Shown in pieces: positions 59,901-64,000 of a stretch of 64,000 nucleotides of DNA (its first letter is position 1; each line of letters opens with the position of its first letter). Position numbers and translations under genes: made by a program. Source of the DNA: Cryphonectria parasitica EP155 (lineage: Eukaryota; Ascomycota; Sordariomycetes; Diaporthales; Cryphonectriaceae); NCBI RefSeq assembly GCF_011745365.1, contig NW_024468909.1, positions 3,658,001-3,722,000 of the forward strand, in the 5' to 3' direction. The notes beneath the pieces are model-generated. The model did no database searches. It was not told the DNA's origin and worked only from the letters and a program-made list of their open reading frames with translations.

Positions 59901-60834
59901 TTGCTCGACAGCTCACGATCATCGAGTCGCGGCTGTACGGCAAGATTAAGCCCACCGAGTGTCTCAACAAGCGGTGGCAGAAGAAGCCCGGCGAGGGCGA
60001 GCCCAACCCCGCTCCGAACATCAAGGCGCTCATCGAGCACTCGAACCAGATGACCAACTGGGTGGCCGAGATGATTCTGGCACAGTCAGACGTCAAGAGG
60101 CGTGTGGTGGTCATCAAGCACTTTGTGGCAGTTGGCGAGGTAAAATCATTTAATCTTCTCCCTTTGCTGAACATGTAATTTCTTTCATTGGACCAGCTGG
60201 GCTAACTATGTTCACGCAGAAATGCCGGCAATTAAACAACTTTTCTACCATTACCTCCATTATCTCGGCTCTGGGCACTGCCCCTATTGCTCGTCTCAAG
60301 AGAACCTGGGATCAAGTCCATCAGAAGACCCAGGCTACGCTCGAAGGGATGCGCAAGCTCATGCTCAGCACGAAAAACTTTGCCGAGTACAGAGAGAGCC
60401 TGCACATGGCCAATCCTCCATGTATCCCCTTCTTTGGTAAGTCCGCTTGATGTGCTGTCCTTGAGACTCCCTCCTCCTAACAAGGGCGAATTCTAGGTGT
60501 CTACTTGACCGATTTGACTTTTATTGAGGATGGTATTCCTTCCATCATCAAGAAGACGACGCTCATCAACTTCGCTAAGCGGGCGAAGACGGCCGATGTG
60601 ATACGTGACATCCAGCAGTACCAGAACGTGCCGTATTCCCTGCAGCCAGTCACAGAACTACAAGACTACATCTTGAGTAACATGCAGGCGGCGGGAGATG
60701 TACACGAGATGTACGACAAGAGCTTGCTGGTAGAACCACGCGAGAGGGAAGATGAGAAAATCGTTAGGTATGTGGCAATGAGGGAGCAGCAGCTGCTCTA
60801 TGGTCGCATGGCCCTCACCGGCGGCGGCTTCTAA
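56941..60834 (+). CDS. CDC25: Ras guanine nucleotide exchange factor, Cdc25 family (SH3-WW-RasGEF)
   Basis: Four exons: 56941-57756, 57860-60139, 60220-60436, 60497-60834; 1216 aa. Introns use GTAAGA, GTAAAA and GTAAGT donors; the second has a perfect GCTAAC branch. The protein activates Ras by GDP/GTP exchange at the plasma membrane, feeding adenylate cyclase/PKA or MAPK signalling. It is the Ras exchange factor, not the Cdc25 phosphatase. Domains in order: Gln/Asn-rich N-terminus; SH3 at ~74-128 (ALYDYEADD, GWWDGVINGVRGWFPSNY); acidic linker; a WW-like segment at ~186-222 (YWIPQATPDGRLFYYNTMTG); a long helical middle; RasGEF_N at ~780-900 (FNNTFLLTYRSFTTARELF); catalytic RasGEF at ~945-1185 (LKFLDIDPTEFARQLT, VKRRVVVIKHFVAVGE, NFSTITSIISALG, PCIPFFGVYLTDLTFIEDG). 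A second Met at residue 3 is an alternative start. Length fits filamentous-fungal orthologues. Confidence 0.93.
57855..57862 (+). other. NAGNAG tandem acceptor in RasGEF intron 1
   Basis: The acceptor reads TAGCAG. Cutting after the first AG (exon starts 57860) includes an extra Gln; cutting after the second (exon starts 57863) omits it. Both keep the frame. Confidence 0.7.
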
Positions 60835-62933
60835 GGGCGGTCGTCCGAATATCATCATCCATCGTCATCGTCCCCACCTCCACAGCGGGAGGAACATCAC
60901 ACGGATCCATCTCGTGCCTGTGTCTCCTTACCTCCTCCTCCTCCTCCTCCTCCTCCTTCCCCCTACACCCACACAAATGAAACGGCCGGTTGTGGACCAG
61001 AAGCTAACTTGATTCGTCCGTGACACAGGGTTCTTGCCGAGTCTGGCTTCCTCTGAGAGAACACAACCGAGTGAAGCACAGGAGAGGCTACTGCGAGCCT
61101 CTCAAAAGCCTCTGAGCTCCCGAGCTGTGCGACTGCAATAATCGGCGGACTGCATCACAAAGGAAAGGTGCCTCTCGATGCATACTGGCACGGTTCGTCC
61201 TATTGGGGCGGCCGTATGTCATGGCTACGGTTCCAGCGCCCATGCGAAAGAGTGAAGCGCGGCACAGCATCCCGCGGCTTGGGCACCAGGCCTCCCACAG
61301 TCGCCTGGCTAGTGCCTTCCTGGCTCATTCCGGTCAGAGACTGCAGACTATTGATCCAACGGTCCTGGGTCCCTTGCGACTGGACCCCGCGATCCTGACA
61401 AAATGTCATGGGGCGCTGTACTTGGCAGGTCAGGAGATGTAATTCCTCCGCCTCGGAAATCCTAGAGACGGTGGTGCAGAGGCAGTTGTCACGAGGGAGG
61501 GATTCATCGACAAGGTGTGGCAGGCAGGGGTGCTTGTCCAAACAAGGGGCAACTGAACGGCGGAAGAATATGGCGCAACGGAAAGTGAGAAACGGACCGA
61601 CCCCTGGTTGGTGAACCCATCAGAGAGAAGTGCGGGGGGAACGACATAAAAGATGGGGGCGGACGGACGGACGGACGGACGGACGGCGGCCAAGATGGGT
61701 CTGCACAGCTGACGAGAAAGTTGGCTTATGGACTGCCTACACCCATTCAGGCGGTGGAAGTCATTTATCCCAGCCAATCCGCCTGATCCTTCCGTCTGAC
61801 CCCCTCCCCTTCCTCTTCCCTGCCGTTTCCCCTCACACCCACCAGATGATGAGGCACAGCAGGGCCACCGCCATTACGCCGGGGGGGTTGGCAGGAGAAG
61901 GGATCAATTTACTAGGGAATTATACTTATGTACTCTGGGCCGTGACATATGGGAGTTGTCGGATTTTCCTTCTTGGACATTTGCGAGACCACGGAGAGTC
62001 GAAGCCACTGATTGCAGCAGTATGTCTTCGATGCCGAGCCGTGGAGGAAGGGTGGGAATGGGCAGGCGTCTTTTTTTACTTTCTTCTCTCTCATACACAC
62101 ACTAAGGCTGTCTACCAGACCAGGTAGGGAGAGACATTTTGAATTCGAGCAAAGCAAGCGAGTCGTGTTCTGCAGATAGACTTTCTTCATCATCCAACAA
62201 GGTTCAAATTCCAATCATGTGGTCCCTCCCAACTACCGGCACTCACTCCTCTCTCATGAGAACGGGAAATACATGCATAATCTGGCCGTTCTGAACAAGC
62301 ATCGGATGCCTGTAAACGGAATGAGGAAGCTCATGATGCCCGTGGGGTGCCGTAGGTATCGCCTGGATTCCAGTTCGACGTTTGAATGCTTTACTGAAGT
62401 AGATTATGACAATGTCTGCAATCTATGTCGTCCTGACGCCGGTTTTCTTATTTTTCTCCCTTACTCTCCTCCTTAACCCAATCATGGATGCCGTGTCATT
62501 CTCCAGGGCAAGCCATCGCAGCTTCAGTATAAGCCAGGCGCGTGGTGGTGGGAAAGAAGCTGGGTCAGATCAGGAGGCGAGAGTATGTTGACAATTATAT
62601 GAGAAAGAGGCTCGCAAGTCTGAGGTCACCACATCTTACAAAAGAATAGCCGACCGTACTGCCTCTCGGCCTCTTTCTTTGTCTTGAACGATGCCCATTT
62701 ATCTGCCAGTGTTAAATAAACGCCATAACACCATCGCCAATCCAAGTTCCTCGCCCCAGCCCGTCCGCAGCAAAGTCAAAAAGAAAACAATAACAATATG
62801 ACAACGAGATTATCCCAGAAGACATCATCTTTTCCCACAAACCCTCGAATCTCCCCCCCCCCCCCTTCTTTGGCTCTCCTTCTCCCTCTTCCTCCCTCTT
62901 TTTAGTTCCTCTTTCCCCCTTTTCAAAAACATT
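60835..62933. other. Convergent 3' region between RasGEF and Cwc21 genes
   Basis: About 2.1 kb with no supported gene. Holds a pyrimidine-rich 3' tract (CTC repeats at 60931-60960), a (GGAC)6 run (61661-61686), and poly-C plus T/C-rich sequence (62850-62935) just past the Cwc21 stop. Confidence 0.5.
61661..61686. repeat. (GGAC)6 tetranucleotide repeat
   Basis: Six GGAC units plus GG in intergenic DNA. Confidence 0.9.
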
Positions 62934-63622
62934 TCAGTCCCTCTCCCCGTCCCGGCTTTGGTCCTTGTCCACAGCCTTCTGTAACCGCTCCTCCTGCCTC
63001 CGCCAGTGGCTGCCCTCCTCGTAGTCCTTGCTGATCTTCAGCGCCCGCCGCAGCCTCTCGCTCTCCTTGATCTTGGCGTCCGCCAGCTCGTGCACCTGGT
63101 GCATCTTGAGACCCTTTCTGGGCGGCGCACCGGCACCACCCCGCCGGCCTGCGGCACCGCGCTCCTGCTCGGCCGTGAGTTTCTTGCGGAGGGCCTCGCA
63201 GCGCTCCTCGATCTCATCCTCGTCGACCCTGCTCGTGGTGAAGGAGAAGAAAAGATTGGGTCAGCCCAAGCTCAGCTGGGGAAAGAGAAGGGGAAGGGAA
63301 GGGGTGGGGCAGGTAGCTTCTTTTCAGTGTCTCTCTCTCTCTCTGTGTGTGTGGGGGGGGGGAGGGGGGAGGGGTGTTGGAACTGCACCTACTCCTGATC
63401 TTCGAGCTCGTCGCGCAGCTCAAACACCTTGACCTCGATCTCGCGCTTGCGGTCGTGCTCCAGGATGCCCTTGTCGGGCTGGCGCTGTCTATGGCGCAGG
63501 CTGTCGAGGTCCTTTGGGTAGGGGGCGGCGCTGTCGCGGGGCTTGATGTGTGCCAGGTTGCGCTGGACGTAGCCTGAGGTTCCTGAGCCGCGCGGGGTGG
63601 AAAGGCCTACGTTGTCGGACAT
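62934..63622 (-). CDS. CWC21: Pre-mRNA splicing factor Cwc21/Cwf21
   Basis: Two exons, 63393-63622 and 62934-63228, 174 aa. The 164-nt intron has a GTAGGT donor and CAG acceptor; the join restores [19 protein letters not shown]. Cwc21 (fungal relative of human SRRM2) binds Prp8/Snu114 in the catalytic spliceosome and influences 5' splice-site use. The conserved N-terminus is present in full: [19 protein letters not shown] followed by [12 protein letters not shown] charged helical part follows ([19 protein letters not shown]), then the cwf21 segment [15 protein letters not shown], and a basic tail with a [20 protein letters not shown] stretch. The frame runs upstream to 63727, but MSDN at 63622 is the family start. 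Nuclear. The length is within the fungal range; metazoan relatives carry long RS tails absent here. Confidence 0.92.
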
Positions 63623-64000
63623 GGCTGTGGGTGGAAAGACGAAAGGGGAGAAGGCCTTGGGGGTCGTAGGTCGTAGAATCTGAGAAGAGTTTTGTAGAGT
63701 GATTATTCGTTGGATAGTATGGACCACAGGATTTGTTTAGTTAGTGGTATTGGTGTTGTTGTTGTTGTTGTTGTTGCTGTTGTTGTTGTTGCAGTTGATC
63801 AGTAACGGTCCAGGAAGGCGGTCTAGTTGGGTTCAGGGTGGTCAGGGTCTTAGCGGCGGCTCATTGGGCTGTACTGCGTACCATCAGGGTACTAGGGGCA
63901 GAAAAAGTCAGTGGGGTCGCCCTCTGACGTTTTACGCTCCCTCTTCGCCTCCCCGCCCAGTCCAGCAGCACACATGCAAGTGGGAAACTAAGTATGCATA
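63623..64000. promoter_or_regulatory. Cwc21 upstream region
   Basis: Promoter and leader of the Cwc21 gene up to the window edge. A TTG repeat (63755-63791, one C interruption; CAA on the gene strand) lies about 130 bases before the start codon and may be in the leader, where CAA repeats would keep it unstructured. Three GTAC words occur at 63870-63895. Confidence 0.45.
63755..63791. repeat. (TTG)12 repeat, one interruption
   Basis: Twelve near-perfect TTG units in the Cwc21 upstream region. Confidence 0.9.

Noticed and set aside
62195..62225. GGTTCAAATTCC, T-loop-like word suggesting a tRNA
   Set aside because: The flanking bases do not form a T-arm or acceptor stem; no tRNA structure found.
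1..64000. CRISPR arrays, phage or bacterial defence systems
   Set aside because: Intron-rich eukaryotic DNA; no spaced direct repeats and no prokaryotic gene organisation.

Overview
This window looks like nuclear DNA of a filamentous ascomycete (Pezizomycotina, most likely Sordariomycetes). The genes carry short introns of about 55-250 nt with GTNNGT-type donors and CTRAC/CTAAC-like branch points. The families present are typical of moulds: C2H2 plus fungal-specific regulator, HAK-type potassium transporter, GH64 and GH16 glucanases, DHA1 transporter, SH3-RasGEF. Gene density is low, 11 recognisable protein genes in 64 kb. The long intergenic stretches are full of microsatellites, homopolymer runs and purine/pyrimidine tracts. 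The species cannot be named from the sequence alone. No bacterial operon, CRISPR, phage, tRNA or rRNA gene was seen.

Layout. 1-6.9 kb: no convincing gene. 6.9-8.1 kb (+): two-repeat SANT/Myb-like DNA-binding protein whose stop codon sits in a TMV-type readthrough context followed by 48 open codons. 8.3-15.6 kb: gene-poor. 15.65-17.0 kb (-): ketopantoate-reductase family enzyme, divergent from 18.36-19.80 kb (+): secreted PI-PLC-X-like phosphodiesterase with six exons, one only 15 nt. 20.7-22.7 kb (-): DHA1/polyamine-type MFS transporter. 23.9-25.7 kb (-): NSUN5/Rcm1-type rRNA m5C methyltransferase with a GC-AG intron. 26.7-29.5 kb (-): HAK/KUP potassium transporter. 32.5-34.6 kb (-): GH64 glucanase-like protein with an unusual membrane-anchored tail and no signal peptide. 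39.4-40.8 kb (-): GPI-type GH16 glucanase. 42.7-45.4 kb (-): C2H2 transcription factor with a fungal-specific domain. 45.4-56.9 kb: an 11.5 kb gap without genes. 56.9-60.8 kb (+): Ras guanine nucleotide exchange factor (Cdc25 family; SH3, WW-like, RasGEF_N, RasGEF). 62.9-63.6 kb (-): Cwc21/Cwf21 spliceosome factor.

The genes do not form an obvious biosynthetic cluster. Two wall-glucan enzymes, a potassium transporter, an MFS transporter, a transcription factor and a Ras activator lie together, but each family is a common chromosomal gene. Exon-intron structures below were built by hand from splice motifs, reading-frame continuity and remembered family motifs; none was checked by alignment or RNA-seq. 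The observations most worth checking are the UAG-CAA-UCA context in the Myb gene, the GC-AG intron, the 15-nt exon, the GH64 tail, the long regulator-flanked gap and the dispersed GTAC-rich palindromic clusters.
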